Below, piece by piece: positions 46,582 to 59,350 of a DNA stretch of 64,000 nucleotides. Origin of the DNA: Gymnopilus junonius. Lineage: Eukaryota; Basidiomycota; Agaricomycetes; Agaricales; Galerinaceae. The notes under the pieces are model-generated. The model had not been told where the DNA came from, ran no database searches, and was given only the letters and a program-made list of their open reading frames with translations. The stretch lies in contig JADNYJ010000049.1 in the NCBI GenBank assembly GCA_015501075.1, positions 124,001-188,000 on the forward strand, written 5' to 3'. A program made the translations under genes and the position numbers. How positions within the stretch are numbered: position 1 is the stretch's first letter; every line of letters starts with the position of its first letter.

Positions 46582-47392
46582 ATGGCCTTTGTTATCTCAG
46601 AACTAGGCCCCCCAAAAGGATTCCATCCAATATCGAACACAAAAGTCTACCTTCCAAACCCTCTTTCATCCTACAATTCATGTTCCTTACACCTGCATTA
46701 CACATTGCCACCGCTTGTCTTCGTAGATACACACGAGCTGGCACAAAGAGATTCGTCCTACAGTTTTAGGCATTGGGGAAGTAGGGACCTGGAGCGACCG
46801 GCTCATGCTCTTCCGGATGAAAATTCTGAATTGCTGCTTGATGTTCGATTCCTGGCGGAAGAAGTCGGCCATTCGAAGACCGCAGCAGGGAAAGGAGAAG
46901 GGACTACTATAGATGTCGAGGTGCCCATGCACTTGCGTTATGGCAAACCGAGAGCTCCTGCTAGTTCTGAAGAAGGAAAAACAGGGCCATATGAAGAAGT
47001 GCATGTTGATTGGCCAAAGGCGTTCCTCAAGTGCTCGTCCCCTCGTACGTTCATGATTCCCCTCTAATGATTGGATAAGTTGGACTGACTGACGGATTAC
47101 GTTGAAAGTTTATGACCATGCATCTATTCCTTTACCGCAACGCATTCTATTGGCTCTTCCTAGCTTGAACTCAGAGAAAGACAGCGTCTTCACTGCTATT
47201 CCACCACATGTTGATTTCTCCTCGAAAACGAGTTCTTTACTTTTCTTACCTGTTGGAAATCCAAAAGACCTCGCGATCGTCGAGGGCGTAACTGTTGTAA
47301 CAATGCTTGTCTGCTTCATATTCCTATTGCGGACGTCACGCAGAACGGCAGTACGTCTCACTAGGAATTCAACGCGTCCCAAGACTGCTTAA
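46582..47392 (+). CDS. PIG-X/Pbn1-type subunit of GPI mannosyltransferase I
   Basis: PIG-X (yeast Pbn1) stabilises the PIG-M/Gpi14 enzyme that adds the first mannose to GPI anchors in the ER. Exons 46582-47044 and 47109-47392 join in frame. Family features are GPPKGFHP, CSLHLHYTLPPLVFVDTHEL, the hallmark VPMHLRYGKPRAP, a segment ending WPKAFLKCSSP, and a C-terminal membrane span (VTVVTMLVCFIFLLRTS) followed by a basic tail. An in-frame ATG at 46489 would add 31 residues, but the one at 46582 puts the conserved region at the usual position. It overlaps no neighbour and converges on the Ubp6 gene. Confidence 0.85.
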
Positions 47393-47521
47393 ACGCACTG
47401 GAAACTTAATAACGCAGTTGGCTTCTACGCCAATGGGAAAACTTAAATTTCCTCCATCAATTAAGAATACAATCCTCATCGCATCCAATCACAACCACGA
47501 TGAAGAACCAATGCCCCCAGC

Positions 47522-49976
47522 TTACGCGCTCTTACTCTTATAAAGCAGCACGTACGCACTCGAATCTTCGCCACCCCCTTCCAGAGTAGCCAGCTTCTCC
47601 TGAGGGAAGTCTGACACTTTCTCATCGTCAAACTTGTACCAGCCCTCATCGCCCTCAATTTCGTCGATTTCAGCAGTGGTCATTTCCGATTCGCCAGAAT
47701 GCAGGCTGGCGATGACGCTTTGAATGCGCGTCGCGATGTCACCATTAGCCTCTTTGTTTTTGATCTTGTAGGCGTGGAAGACGCTTTTCTTGACGAAGCC
47801 GATGTAGTGTCCTGCATCAGCGGCAGCACCCTTGTGCGTGACGATGGCTAAAGAACAGAATACAGTGTCAAAAAAGTGGCGAAACAAAATACTTAGTAAT
47901 GTAGTATACTCACCAACAAGCTCGTACAATCCCGTCGCGCTGCACCCAACGTCTTTCTTTACTTCCTCAGAGATCAACTCTGCAAGCTCAGCAGATTCTT
48001 TTTTCCTGTAACTTGGCTCGTCCTCAAACTCTGGGGCAGAGGTAACCTTGGCCGCCTCACCCGTCTCAGCACCAGCTTCAGTGGGAGCAGCAACAGCAGG
48101 AGCAGGAGCATTAGAGCCATCAGTCATTTCCACGTCGCCGCCAGAAGGAGCGGGAGCAGATGAAGGTCCAGCAGCGCCACCAGGTTGCTTCGTCCTCTTT
48201 CTGACCTTGCGCCGCTCAGCACGCTCCTTCTCGAATTCCTTCAGTTTTCGACTAGCTGGAAGCAACTTAGCCTTTAGCTCCTCAGTGACAATGTCCAGAG
48301 CGTCGAATTCCAATGGGAACTTGACTCTTCGCTGTGAATAGAAAATTATTACTTCGTTATATATAATACTTGTAGCGAAGCCTACCATGATCTTGGCTTT
48401 CTTTTGGATATCTTCTCTCCAGTAAAAGCGGACCATGTGCACAGTCAAATAAGTCGGTAGCCTTGACATGCGGGACTTCTGACTATAAATTGCTTGTCTT
48501 CCCAATGAAGGCGACGTTTTCTCTAGCTTCGTGTCCATGGACTGCAGAAGGGCATTAAGATTTCGGGAAAGCAATGTTGCAAAAGAGGCTTACGTTCGTA
48601 ATTCCAGAAAGCATAAAGTTCGTGTTAATGCTGATATTACAATCAATTTTGAGCACTTGTTCGCTGGAAACGGTAGCAGGCTCTTCAGATGCTTCGTCGC
48701 ATGTCAATCTAAAGAAAGGATCGAATTGTGAAGACTATAAGAATGTATATTTCACTCACTCCCTACGCACTTCGCCCATCAAAAACTGTTGGATGAATCT
48801 TGGCCGTCCAGCAACAGCCTCCGCGCCTGTTGCAACACTTCTGCCACTGGTATCAAGACCCGGCACATTTCGCAAGCTGTTAATGATCGCTGAGTAGCAT
48901 TCCTCCGCATCTGTATGACGGGACTGGTTTAGAATAAGGTTCTGAGAAACTCCGTCAATAACCCACCTTGTTGCGCATACATTGATTTGCCCATCAACAA
49001 AGCGGGGGCACTCTTTTCACTACGATCCATCTCCGCAAATTGAGGATTCTCCTGCAGCATTCAATGATTGATCAACAATATCAAGTGTCCAAGTTAGTTG
49101 GCGGACGCACCTGTCGCAGAATCTGTAGGAACTGTAGAGGGGTGATGCTGTCGGTCGTTCGTGCCATATTGATATACAAGTCGCGTAAAGCTCCAGGTAA
49201 TGGTGTTGTTGATTGGAGGGCGGGTCTAAGATGAAATTCGATGAGGTCGTGACAGAAACTAAGCCAAAATGAAAACCGTACGCTGTAGCAAGAGCTATCT
49301 GGAGTTCCGGAACAGCACGAAGTGCTTGCACTGTGGCATTCATGTAACATGTATTCCCTAGACTGTACAATAATAAAACGGGTCAGTCACGGTTGGAACG
49401 AATGATCGTAAAGCCTGGACATACTTCATGAGACCAACAGGTTTGGCAAGCTGATGAAAAGTAACGCATTAATTCATAAGATCAAATGCTCATAAGTGCC
49501 CTGACTTACAGCCTCTGCTAGTTCAGAGTCGTCCATGTCTTTGAACAAATGATGAGCCCGGTGTCCTACGGGAACGACGATGATAATCGCGTACCTTCTA
49601 AGAAGACGATGGGTTTCTCAGGTGCCTTCGGAAGTTCTCCGGCAGCTCCGATCACCGTGAATGTTTGTCCCTACGACGAACTTTGTCAGACGGAACTTAA
49701 TGAGGCATAAGGAAGAAAGGCATACCTCTTTGGGTCCAATTTTCTTCCATGAGGAATCATCCTGTCATAAGCATCAGCAGGTTATTCCTGGACAAGTTCA
49801 AAAATCTCGATGCCGACCTTTAAAATGCCTCCTTTGACCATAACCTTCATGCGATCGGGAGGAACACCTGTGGCATGGTATACAGCGTTCTTGAAGACGG
49901 CGGGAGGGAGATCGGGGTCGAGCTGGACGTTGAAAGTCTTTCCAGCATGCTTAATGTGAACTAGTAACAGAGCCAT
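47522..49976 (-). CDS. ubp6: Proteasome-associated ubiquitin carboxyl-terminal hydrolase (Ubp6/USP14)
   Basis: Ubp6 docks on the proteasome base through its ubiquitin-like domain and trims ubiquitin chains from substrates. The protein begins with that domain (MALLLVHIKHAGKTFNVQLD, PPDRMKVMVKGGILKDDSSW) and a short linker. The USP Cys box is GLMNLGNTCYMNATVQALRA, with the catalytic Cys in GNTCYM. The His box is VTHKGAAADAGHYIGFVKK, followed by GWYKFDDEKVSDFP and the closing SSAYVLLYKSK. An insert of Ala/Glu/Pro-rich sequence (about 48000-48200) lies between the boxes. Several introns are present and the exon edges were not all fixed. The gene ends with TAA at 47522-47524. Confidence 0.93.
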
Positions 49977-50314
49977 GGCTGTCTGATTCTGAAAGGTGGT
50001 GGTTGAGGTACAAGGGAATAGACGCGCCTGGGGTTCTGCACTTTTTGATTACGAGTGCATGGGGTACGCGTCACCGTCACGCGGGACCACGCGGGTCATC
50101 TTTAATCGGGGCCAGTTTGGTTCACGTAGTCACGTGCCAGCGGTTCGACTGTGAGTATGACGTCAGCATGTAGCGAGGTCAAGATCATCATCGCTTTCCG
50201 TCCTTTCTCGTCCCTTCAACTTCCACGTACACAACAACGCCGCGCAGCACCGTAATTCTATATAAAACAGCCAAAGTGATTCTACCTAATTACTCGACCT
50301 CCTGAAAACCCAAG
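49977..50314. promoter_or_regulatory. Divergent promoter between Ubp6 and the BAP31-like gene
   Basis: This 338-bp region separates two genes read outward. TATATAAAA at 50259-50267 lies 48 bp before the BAP31 start. No equally clear TATA box serves Ubp6. A GC-rich block with CACGTCACG-like repeats occurs near 50065-50100. Confidence 0.5.
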
Positions 50315-51306
50315 ATGACGATTTAGTGAGTTGATTCTCCTAGTTCTGGGGGCTCGTGTGCTGAATCCGTTCTTTGCAGTTATTCATTAACATTTATGCT
50401 GTTGGCCGCAGAGGTTTATATCATCTGGACTCTTAGTTTGGTTGGCAGTCTTACCTTTTCGCTCTAGATGGTCACATTCTGTGGACTCGTGGCGCCTCTG
50501 CCCTATTCCTTCAAGAAGCGCTTGTTTACTTTCCTTTCAGAGTCCAAAGTCGTCGCCAAAATCGCCTATGGCTGAAGATCTCCTTTATGTATGTCCGTCC
50601 ATATAATGATCTTGCGAACGATTCTTATTTTCAAAAGCTTTGTGGCAATCCTCTTCGCCGACGCTCTACAACGCATGTTCCGTGTCACAGCTGAAGCAGA
50701 GATGGCGAAGCAATCAAGGAGCGGCGTAGTGCAGGATATCCGAACAGACACCAGTCTTGCAGCTAGGAAATTCTAGTGCGTTCTACTTCTCCTTACTTCT
50801 CGGACTCGAATAGAACGGCAGGTCATTAACGTAATGCCGGACAGCGCGCAACGCAATATGTATCTCACCGGCTTCTGTCTCTTCCTCTCCCTGGTCCTTA
50901 CTCGCACGTTCTATATCATTCTCGACCTGATTCACACGCAAGAGGAGTACGCGAAGCTCAAGAAAGCTGTATGTACTTCATTGCAGCGTTGCCGCTTGTT
51001 CACTGATTATTGGACATGTTGTTTATTACTTTAGACAACGTCTACATCTCGTGAAAAAGGTGCACAATCAGAAGATCAAGCAAAGGAAATCGCTGCGTTG
51101 AAGAAACAACTGGAAGAGGCAAAAAGCAAAGTTCGCGACTATGGTACGACATTGAGACTTAGCAATCCGCAATCTTGATTGACATTCACTTAACTATTGC
51201 AGACATCCTCAAAAAGCAAGCAGCTCAAAACAACGACGAGTATAACCGTCTTGCAACCGAATTGAACGAACTGTCTGGAAACAAGTCCAACAAACGAGTT
51301 GATTAA
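50315..51306 (+). pseudogene. BAP31/Yet-type ER membrane protein gene with a one-base frameshift
   Basis: BAP31 family proteins are three-span ER membrane proteins that help sort and retain membrane cargo. The first exon is 11 nt (ATGACGATTTA), then YSLTFMLLAAE, MVTFCGLVAPLPYSFKKRLF, TFLSESKVVAKIAYG, LKISF, FVALFADALQRMFRVTAEAE-like sequence, GVVQDIRTDTSLAARKFYAQ, RNMYLTGFCLFLSLVLTRTF, and a coiled coil (KEIAALKKQLEEAKSKVRDY) ending NKRVD. At about 50570-50575 the frame reads TAT GGC TGA. The expected continuation LKISF lies in the next frame, so one base is missing after TAT GG, and no intron can account for it. The rest is intact. Either this allele is broken or the base is an assembly error. 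Confidence 0.85.
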
Positions 51307-51683
51307 AGGTTATCATGGTTTATAAGTCTTCACCGCTTGGTATGCCAGTGCTAGTTGTCCTGTAGCTTGTGTTCTGATGTTCTTGATTGCAGCTTCCTGG
51401 GACGTCAATTTCGTATCTTCCTTTTTACTTGGACTACGGCTGTTGTAATCTACTGCCATTATACTATCCTGACGTGCAACTTAAAACTTGGGCCCAAGCA
51501 TTTCCTTGGGGCTAGGCTATGATGTCACTATAACACTGTCATGTTTCTCTGACTGGCCACCCGACTCAATGACGGATTAATGACGAAAATACTAATATTT
51601 TATTTCTTTAACCCAGTATAGGTTGAGATGGGGCCCAATCCCCGCTACAAACGAAGAGAAGGACGAGGAGGAATCCAGAAGGC
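51307..51683. other. Convergent 3' region of the BAP31-like and GH115 copy 2 genes
   Basis: This 377-bp gap carries both 3' flanks. No coding or repeat feature was seen. Confidence 0.45.
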
Positions 51684-54600
51684 CTACATCACAATACTTT
51701 CAGGAGGGCCTAGGTAGGAAGCTTGGAGTCCACCAGTGTCTGTCCAAGGACAATTTGAGTTGCAACCCATGGACGATACGAATGACACCCACCGATGATT
51801 ATCTTTTGGATCGCCACAGCGGGCGTGACCATAGAAATCTTGGCAAGCATCAGTCCCTTTCTCATCTCTGAAGAAAGCGACTATTCCTCACCTTTAAGGT
51901 ATGGGCACCAGGGTTAACGCCTGCGAAATTCGTCGGCGTCGAGATGATATTATTCGCGACCCATCCATTTACCCCGTCCCAGCCATTGGGCAATCCTCCT
52001 GGCACTTCGGTTCCAATAGGCACAACTGTCACAGGCGGCAGAGAATCAATTTGGATGGAGTACGAGAGTGGATTTTGCTCAGTGTTTGAGTTGAGTGCGG
52101 TGGTCAGGAGGACGTAGGCAGTTACGCTGCCGTTGCCTGACTTGGAGTCGAAGGTAAAGAAATCATACTCCCTGCGTGTTCACAGTTAGAAACGAAGTGA
52201 AGTATAGGGTATATCCAAGACTTACAAGGTCGGCCCAGCACCAGCAGAGAAAGTGGTATCCTCAAGGGGCAATGGAGTGATAGCAGACAAAGTGCGACCA
52301 AGCCCGGGTATCTCAGTCCAAGAAATATCTTGCACTACCGTTTTCCTCGTTGCATGCGCTGCTTCAATGGAGACTACACCAGTACCCTCGACGAAACCTG
52401 GACCAAATTCTTAGTCATTTTTAAACCACGACTTGAAGTAAAGCCTGCCTTTAAATCCACTTGAAGGAGTATTCTTCGTCGCGACGAAAACCACAGATAT
52501 TTGCTCTGGCCCAAGCGGGAACTCACCCGGTGCAGAGGCACTGAAGCTAATCTGGGCAAAGCTATTCCCAGCGCTCAACTTGCTCCAGTCAACGTTGAAG
52601 AATACCCGTTGTTCGGGCGAGTTGGGAGAAATAGATCCCTTGGAAGGCGAGAATTGCAGCCAAGTCACATTGCTGGAAACAGAGAAGGTGAATGGAGCAG
52701 GACCCCCTGCACCAACGTCGACATAGCGGTTGGCGATTGGAGAGAAGTTATCGATAGTGAGAGTGGGAGGTCCACAATTGTATCCCGCTGAACACTGATT
52801 AGGGTTGTCTCCGGGCCTGGTGGTATAATCAGGGTAGATTTCATAAACTTACTGTGGACTTACCAAGCGCCTAGTGTACCTTCAGGTGCGATTCTCATTA
52901 CCCCAGGCAATGCTTGCTTCTTAGATTGGACGCGTGTAACCGATGGCATACTGTAAAAAATTTTGTTGTTCACTTCACATTATTTTTCTGAATGGCAACG
53001 CAGACATACGTGTTTGTCATTGGTTGTTGCCAGTAAAATATCCAAGGTCTGTGAATTGGGGTCAGCTCTGGCGTTGAGCAGAAAGATAAATTGGTGCTGA
53101 CGAGTTTGGTCCATCATACTAAATGGTTCAAACTGTTGAATCTCCGTGTGCCACGAAAGATGAAATAAATACGCACTGATCCCATTTACCTGGAGAAAGG
53201 AGACGATATTACCTTCAATGTCTTCAGATTTCATGCGAAAAAACTGGCGAATGCATACCATTTAGAATTGTGTGGTATTCTTGTTCGAAATTGAAGTCAT
53301 TTTCAAATAATTGCTGGGTTGTCTCAGCGAGTTGATTCGTGCTCAACTTCGGGGTGAAGTCAGCCAGATATACATTCTATAGAAATGACCTGACATACGA
53401 ATGCTTGAGAAGCGCGCAGGCCGTTCTTGGCTGCAGTGACATACTTATATTCCTAATGCATCAGAGCGGCACACGGTGGAAAATGTGAGGTACGCACCAT
53501 TTGGTTAACATTGTTGCCGGCAAGAACAGGATGATGAACGAGCTGGAGAAAGCGGGTTGCATGTCTTTTCGACAAACTGTTATAAATCGCAGTCGGAAGC
53601 TGTTTCGAGATCTGTCCATTCCGCCACTAGTGTGTCAGCCCTACGGAAAATAAAATGTCAACGCTACCAAGACTCATCCCATAGCATAATTTCAACCCAC
53701 TCTCGGTAATTTATCACGCTGTAGGTCGTCACATCGACCAGCTCTGGCTTCCTTCTCGAATTGAACCTTGTCAGGTTGCCAACAATACTTGTCACCAAGC
53801 TGCATGATCAGAAGTCAAGTCGAACTCGCGAGTCGCCCATTGGTTCACAAACGAGTGAAGATTGTCTTGGGTCCAGATAGTCGAGTTCCAAGCGTAGGTC
53901 AGGAAGAACTCTATTTCTCTTTCGTACGGCTTGAGATCTCCAACGTTGAGGACCCAAAGTCTGTCGGCTTGGCGTTGAATGGCCAAAGACAGTTGTTGAT
54001 AAACCTGAATAGCCATGCAAGGAGCCCACCCATCAGAGAAAACCCAAAAAATTTAGGGCTACAAATACCTTTTCAATTTGAGTGCTCTTTGAAATAATTT
54101 AATCAGTGACAAGAAGGAAGACTGGAAAGTCATGCAATTACCGTGATCCATTTGAAGTCCCTAGGACTTCCGACCTGAAGGATTGTTAGCATAAAAGTAG
54201 TTCCAATATAGCCTGAAAACAGTTACGCACATAGTCCACCTAAAAGATATGTTAAATTGAGCTACAGCATGAAGAAAATGCACCAAGAAAAGCTACTTAC
54301 ATGGTAATAAACGCCTGCACCTCCTGTCCTGTTTCTTTCTGAAGCTGTCGGGAAACGACGGATGTTACCCCAGCTGCATGGCGTTAGCGATCCTGTCGTA
54401 GCTAAAGGACCAAAAACCTACTTGTCGTCTGTCCAAAGTAGTGTGATATAATCCGCCACTGTCATACCGTCATCGTAATAGCCTTCTACTTCTTTGTCTG
54501 CGAGAACACCATTAACAACACTCTTTTTCGAAATCGAGTTCGAAAGTTGACGCACACAAACACCAAATTTGAGGTAGCTCAGATACGTCCGTGGAATTAT

Positions 54601-56156
54601 ATACGCTTTGCAAGATATCGGTTTGGTTTGCGATAACGCTCTTCAATAGACCTATGTCTGTGGTCTCTGAAAGTGGCACTAGCGTAGCACAGCAATCAGT
54701 AAATATGCGACGAAAACAAAACTGATCGCATACAATCGCCAAAACCTCTCATGCCCATGGTATATACAGACTCAAATGGCCTGGCCCTTTCAGCACCTTC
54801 GAGCCAGAATTTGTTGATGTTGGCTGAATTGGTGGTATAATCCCATGGGCCGCTCCCGAAAAGAGAGAATTCCACAGGTGTTGAACGCATCATAGGTTCC
54901 TGATGACTGGAGAACGCAGGTAGTTTAAGTCAGACTCAGATTCAAAAGATGTCTGCAATTTGTTCACCTGGTACCCATTGCCACTCCATACCAGTCCGCT
55001 AAAAATTGATTCTGGGGGTCGTCTGTACCAAATGCACTACTCCACTGAGCTAAGACGAACTTGAGAATTATGGCGTTGAACAAGAAAATGAAAGACGGAC
55101 CTGGCCATAGATAATTTGCTTTCAATCTCAAAATTAATTCAAACCTTAACAGAAAGGGTATGAAGATACGGCATGGCTAAGGAAATGAACTGGCTTACAA
55201 TTTCGTGTAGAATAAATGGTTGAATGGACTGTTTGTCAACGGCGCACCAGTGCCATTGGTGAACTTTTCCATAGCCCAATTCTGCAGGGCAGGCTGCTCA
55301 TCGTTGAGGAATATACCTCGGTACTTGACAGATGGCGAGCCGTGTGCGCAGCCAGAGTTCGCAACGAAAATGCTCGAGTGAGTTGTAGTTGGAACGTCTG
55401 CCCACCTGGAATAAAACCAACGAGGATCACCACATTATTTCCATGGCTAAGTGGAAAATGACATACCAGTACCAAGGAGACACGCCTACAAAAATAGGAA
55501 GGATGTATGGCAAGCGTCATGTCCACATTGACATCGATGGAAAACGTGTAATGTCGGTAAGTCCAGGATAAATCAGCAAGCGAGAGTCAGGTATAGAAAG
55601 GGGATAGAACACTTGAACATCTGGATAAAAAATAGCCTAAAAATGACAACGCACCAAATTGCTCTGAGTGGTCGTATAGTGCAAATACGGTGCCACGTTT
55701 ATCAGCTCCGATGATGAGATACGCGCTCGATACTCCTGGAAGAGGATTGCTCACGACGCGAGTCATGAACGACTCCCACTTTCCTTGGATTGAAGATACA
55801 TCGACGTCGGACGCATTCACTATATGGTCGATGAGAGGGGACTTCCCAAGGGTGCCTATGATAATCGGAGCAGATGCAGGGGGTTTGCTGGCAGCAGGAG
55901 TAGCCGCCACAGTGTAGTTGGTTAGAGAAGGTTTCACTGAAGTGACGCGTTGTATGTCGGCCTGAAAGTCCGCAGCTGCGCGTTGCACGCCCGGCCAATC
56001 GTCAGGAGAAATGAGTATAGATGCGGTGTTTCCGTTGTTGACAATGGCGAAGGAGTCCTTTGAGGACGTGAAGGAGACGCAGGTGGTCTGTCCTATAGCG
56101 TCCGCGCGGTGCAATAAGGCAAGTATGCCAAGCAGTCTGGCGAAAGCTCCCAGCAT
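51684..56156 (-). CDS. GH115 xylan alpha-1,2-glucuronidase, secreted, copy 2
   Basis: This is a close paralogue of the gene at 39600-44076, in opposite orientation. It starts at 56156 with a signal peptide (MLGAFARLLGILALLHRADA). It then nearly repeats copy 1: ILISPDDWPGVQRAAADFQA, LIIGADKRGTVFALYDHSEQ, GVSPWYWWADVPTT, YRGIFLNDEQPALQNW, EEPMMRSTPVEFSLFGSGPW, INKFWLEGAERARPFESVYT and WVLNVGDLKPYEREIEFFLT. In the C-terminal part come NCGPPTLTIDNFSPIANRYV and GVNPGAHTLK. It ends DTGGLQASYLGPPESIVM with TAG at 51684-51686. Short introns occur throughout. Nothing obvious breaks it. Secretion and glucuronoxylan activity are expected from the family; whether the two copies differ in substrate cannot be told. 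Confidence 0.92.
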
Positions 56157-59100
56157 GGCGAAAGGTAAAGCCCTGATAGGCAGACTAGAAAATGTTTAGG
56201 GATTTGGGAAACCACGTAGCATCCAGCAGCCAACCCGCCATTATATGTAGTGGCTTAAAGGTTCTAAAGTTTTGTATGTCAGCTTGTAAATCCATTTGCT
56301 CGCTTACAAGAGGAAAAGGGGCGGGGGCGCTACCTATAAGGACCTCGTGATGCACTGTTAGGGTTGTTGTGGAATATCTTCGGGAGCGATGGGATGAAGG
56401 ATGCGTTGTGTCCACCACGCGACGAGGTGATAGTAAGGCCCGTGGAGTAGGTACAACCACGACAGAATCATAATTTGTGCAAGGCGCGTGACAAAGGATT
56501 TTTGCTCATGAAAGACCACTAAGAGCAAATCAGGAATAGCAAGCGTTAAAGCGATCTCCGTGTGTAACAGATCAAAGACACATCGATATTTGTAGGAGAG
56601 AAAATTTTCCAAGAGCAGCAAAACTTGGCATTGATTCTTGAGAAAATGGAGTTCAGGAAGTCAACGAAGGCCGTCGAAAGGATATCCCGGTAAGTCCCCG
56701 AGGCTTGAACAGCAAAGCAGACAGCGCAGTGGAGGTTCAGTGGAGATGATTATATGAAAGATTGGTATAGGGTGTATATCTACAGCCTCCTTTTGGAAGA
56801 GCCGTAAGAGTGCAACTCACAAGTTACAAGTTCGATGACAGGCAGGTCCAAGGCAGGTCACGTCAAACGATATCTTGTCTGTGTTCATTCTGTTCTGATC
56901 CCCGACTCGGTAACTGCCGGTTTAATACTCCAGGTCATCTGAGGAAGAACAGAGATGTATCGTCGAAAATATGGTACTATTACTACTACTAGATTAGCAT
57001 ACACCTATGAGCTTAAGTACAGAATTGATAGCGTTAAATTACCTTGTGTTATTGGAATTTGGATAGATCCAAAAATAGCACGTTGATCGGTATATGCCAG
57101 CTGATCGCTAAACTGTGTCTTTGCGTCGAACAATGACATGAAGTTCACCCCGGCATCACCCTCGAGCTCTTCTCTAGAGCATTTCTTTCACCTTCCTCCA
57201 TCTTTAAATCCCCTATTTATATTTACACATCATTTTTAGCTGTACAACCCGCTTGTCTGGATCAAAAACCTTGGCTCTTTCAAAGAAAGGATTCAAATGA
57301 AGCTTCTTGATCATGATTGTCATCGACAGCCAATCTGCAAAGCTCTGGACCTAGAAGTAGACGGTAAAGCCCATCCTTTTTCCCCTTTTCTTTCTTTTCT
57401 TATTGCCACTTGTTTTCCGGGGCTGTTTTCCCTTTCTTTTCTTTTCTTTGCATTCTTTCTTCAAGTTCTTCCCTTTCCTTCGTTCTCTATCTCATCTTGC
57501 TTTGGAGGAATCCATAATATAGTACCAAACTTTGCCCGATTAGGAGCATTTAACTCTATTCATTCTCTAGTGTAGGTATCTCCTGAAATCGATACAGATC
57601 CTAGAATGCCCAACTTGGGGGCTGAAGTTTGCGCGCAATCATAGTGGAGTGCTCTGGCGGGTGTTTTTTTTTGGGGTTGGACTATTAAATCTTGGCCTTG
57701 TGATTCGATTTTATTAGGATTTAGGTTGGAGTCCCTTTTTTTTTCTTTTTCAAAGTCTTTCTTGCTTTTTTTAATTTATTCCACGTTCTTTCATTGCCGT
57801 GATCTAAGATCATCCACGTCCTCTTCTTTGGGTCGATCTGAGTTGATCTCTGCCTGCTTAGGGACCTCAAGTGCTTCATCTCGGAATCCGGATGCCACAC
57901 CTGGATTTTGATTCATCAGATTCCCCACATTGAAGATGACAATCCAAGGGCAGCTCATTTGGAGGGGAAGAGATTATTGTCAGGCATTTTGGTCGGGGGT
58001 GTGGCTCGAAATTTTATTGAAGGCAGGGTACATATGTGAACCCTTCAGCTTGTTTTTATTGGTCCATTTGGAGTAATCGAAATATCATATTTTATTCGGT
58101 TTGCCCTTTGGTTCGGCGTTTCATTCTTTATTCTCTTTTGCTTTCTGTTTTCTTTCTGTCCTACTTATACCACTTCATTTGATGCCTGACATGGAAACCA
58201 ATACTACTGAACGCGCCTAGCTTGACTTCGCATTTGCGTTGATCATGATGCTCTCGCTGTATTCATGGCTCATACTGCTGGAATTGTCAGGCGTAATTTA
58301 TTCATGCTTCAAAATTCAGGCACTGTTTATTTAAAATGTCGACTTGCACATTCTCATTTGTGTTCTCATTTGTTCTATATTTCTTTATGACTTTAAATGC
58401 ATGATCCTTCGTACTATTTGCTTTTCAATTTGGTTTGATGATTTGATGCCTGGCATGGAAAGCAGAACTGTTGAACACACCTCTGTTCACTGCGCGTATT
58501 GTGCTCTAGCTATGTTCATGGTCCGTACTGTTGAAATTGTCGGGCATCTTTTCTTCCCCTTGTTTGAAGAATGGAAATGCACTATTCATCTATGTTTCCT
58601 TAAATTTCGATTGTTCTCGATTCTCTCTCTGAGAACTTTCATAACAGTGGTTAATTTCTCCTCACATCAAGTTCTCACGAGTTCATGCCTGTACAGGAGT
58701 TTCTCTGTTTAATCCCTCCCAGACATGCCCCTTATGTTCAACATGATGCCGATAGGAAGATAGGGCGCATGCTAAGGTGCAGTGTGGTATTTCATTCTTT
58801 TGAAATTAAATCGACTATGCTTTGTCGCAGACGTTGGGATGTTGTGCACATTCGTTGTTAGATGTATCCGAGCAATCGGCCCGGAGTGACAGAGATATTT
58901 CGAGGCTTGAGAAGGACTGGAATTTGCTGGACGTGCCTTTAACAAATCGAGAGGGGTCTGACACACGAATCGGTGGCTGCGGCGATTACTGCATGACAAG
59001 CACTTGGTAAATAGCGGCGTTCTTCTCAGGTGTCAATAAAATTCAGCTACTACTTCTCCGAATGTCGTACAGGTAACTAGGCGGATGCTAAGAAGATAGC

Positions 59101-59350
59101 AAGGACATCAAACTGACGCTTTGCCACGTCGTCCGAAAGAGAGGCGGAAGGTGGTTGGACAGACGGTTGTGTATTAAATAAATTGGTGGAGGTAGACTGG
59201 TCCTCGGTAAGACGGAGGAGAGATAGTTGCCGGATTGATGTGTAGTTGAATCACGTGCAATGAAATGGGGCTGTAATACTAATAGACCAGCTACATAACT
59301 AATAGTACTCTCTTTATTTCTCTCTTCTGTCTGTACACTAAGTAATCATC
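56157..59350. other. 3.2-kb gene-poor interval with pyrimidine-rich tracts
   Basis: The first part holds the promoter of GH115 copy 2. Two minus frames at 56185-56621 are hydrophobic or low complexity and unrecognised. From 57350 to 57790 there are long T/C-rich tracts, which may be splice or promoter-like sequence. A diverged direct repeat lies at about 58180-58560. I see no gene. A non-coding transcript cannot be excluded. Confidence 0.45.
58180..58560. repeat. Diverged direct repeat, two copies about 265 bp apart
   Basis: The segment starting GATGCCTGACATGGAAACCA near 58180 recurs as GATGCCTGGCATGGAAAGCA near 58443. Matching blocks continue through CTGAACGCGCC/TTGAACACACC, TATTCATGGCTC/TGTTCATGGTCC and ATACTGCTGGAATTGTCAGG/GTACTGTTGAAATTGTCGGG. 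It is an old duplication or two decayed copies of one repeat. Confidence 0.6.
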
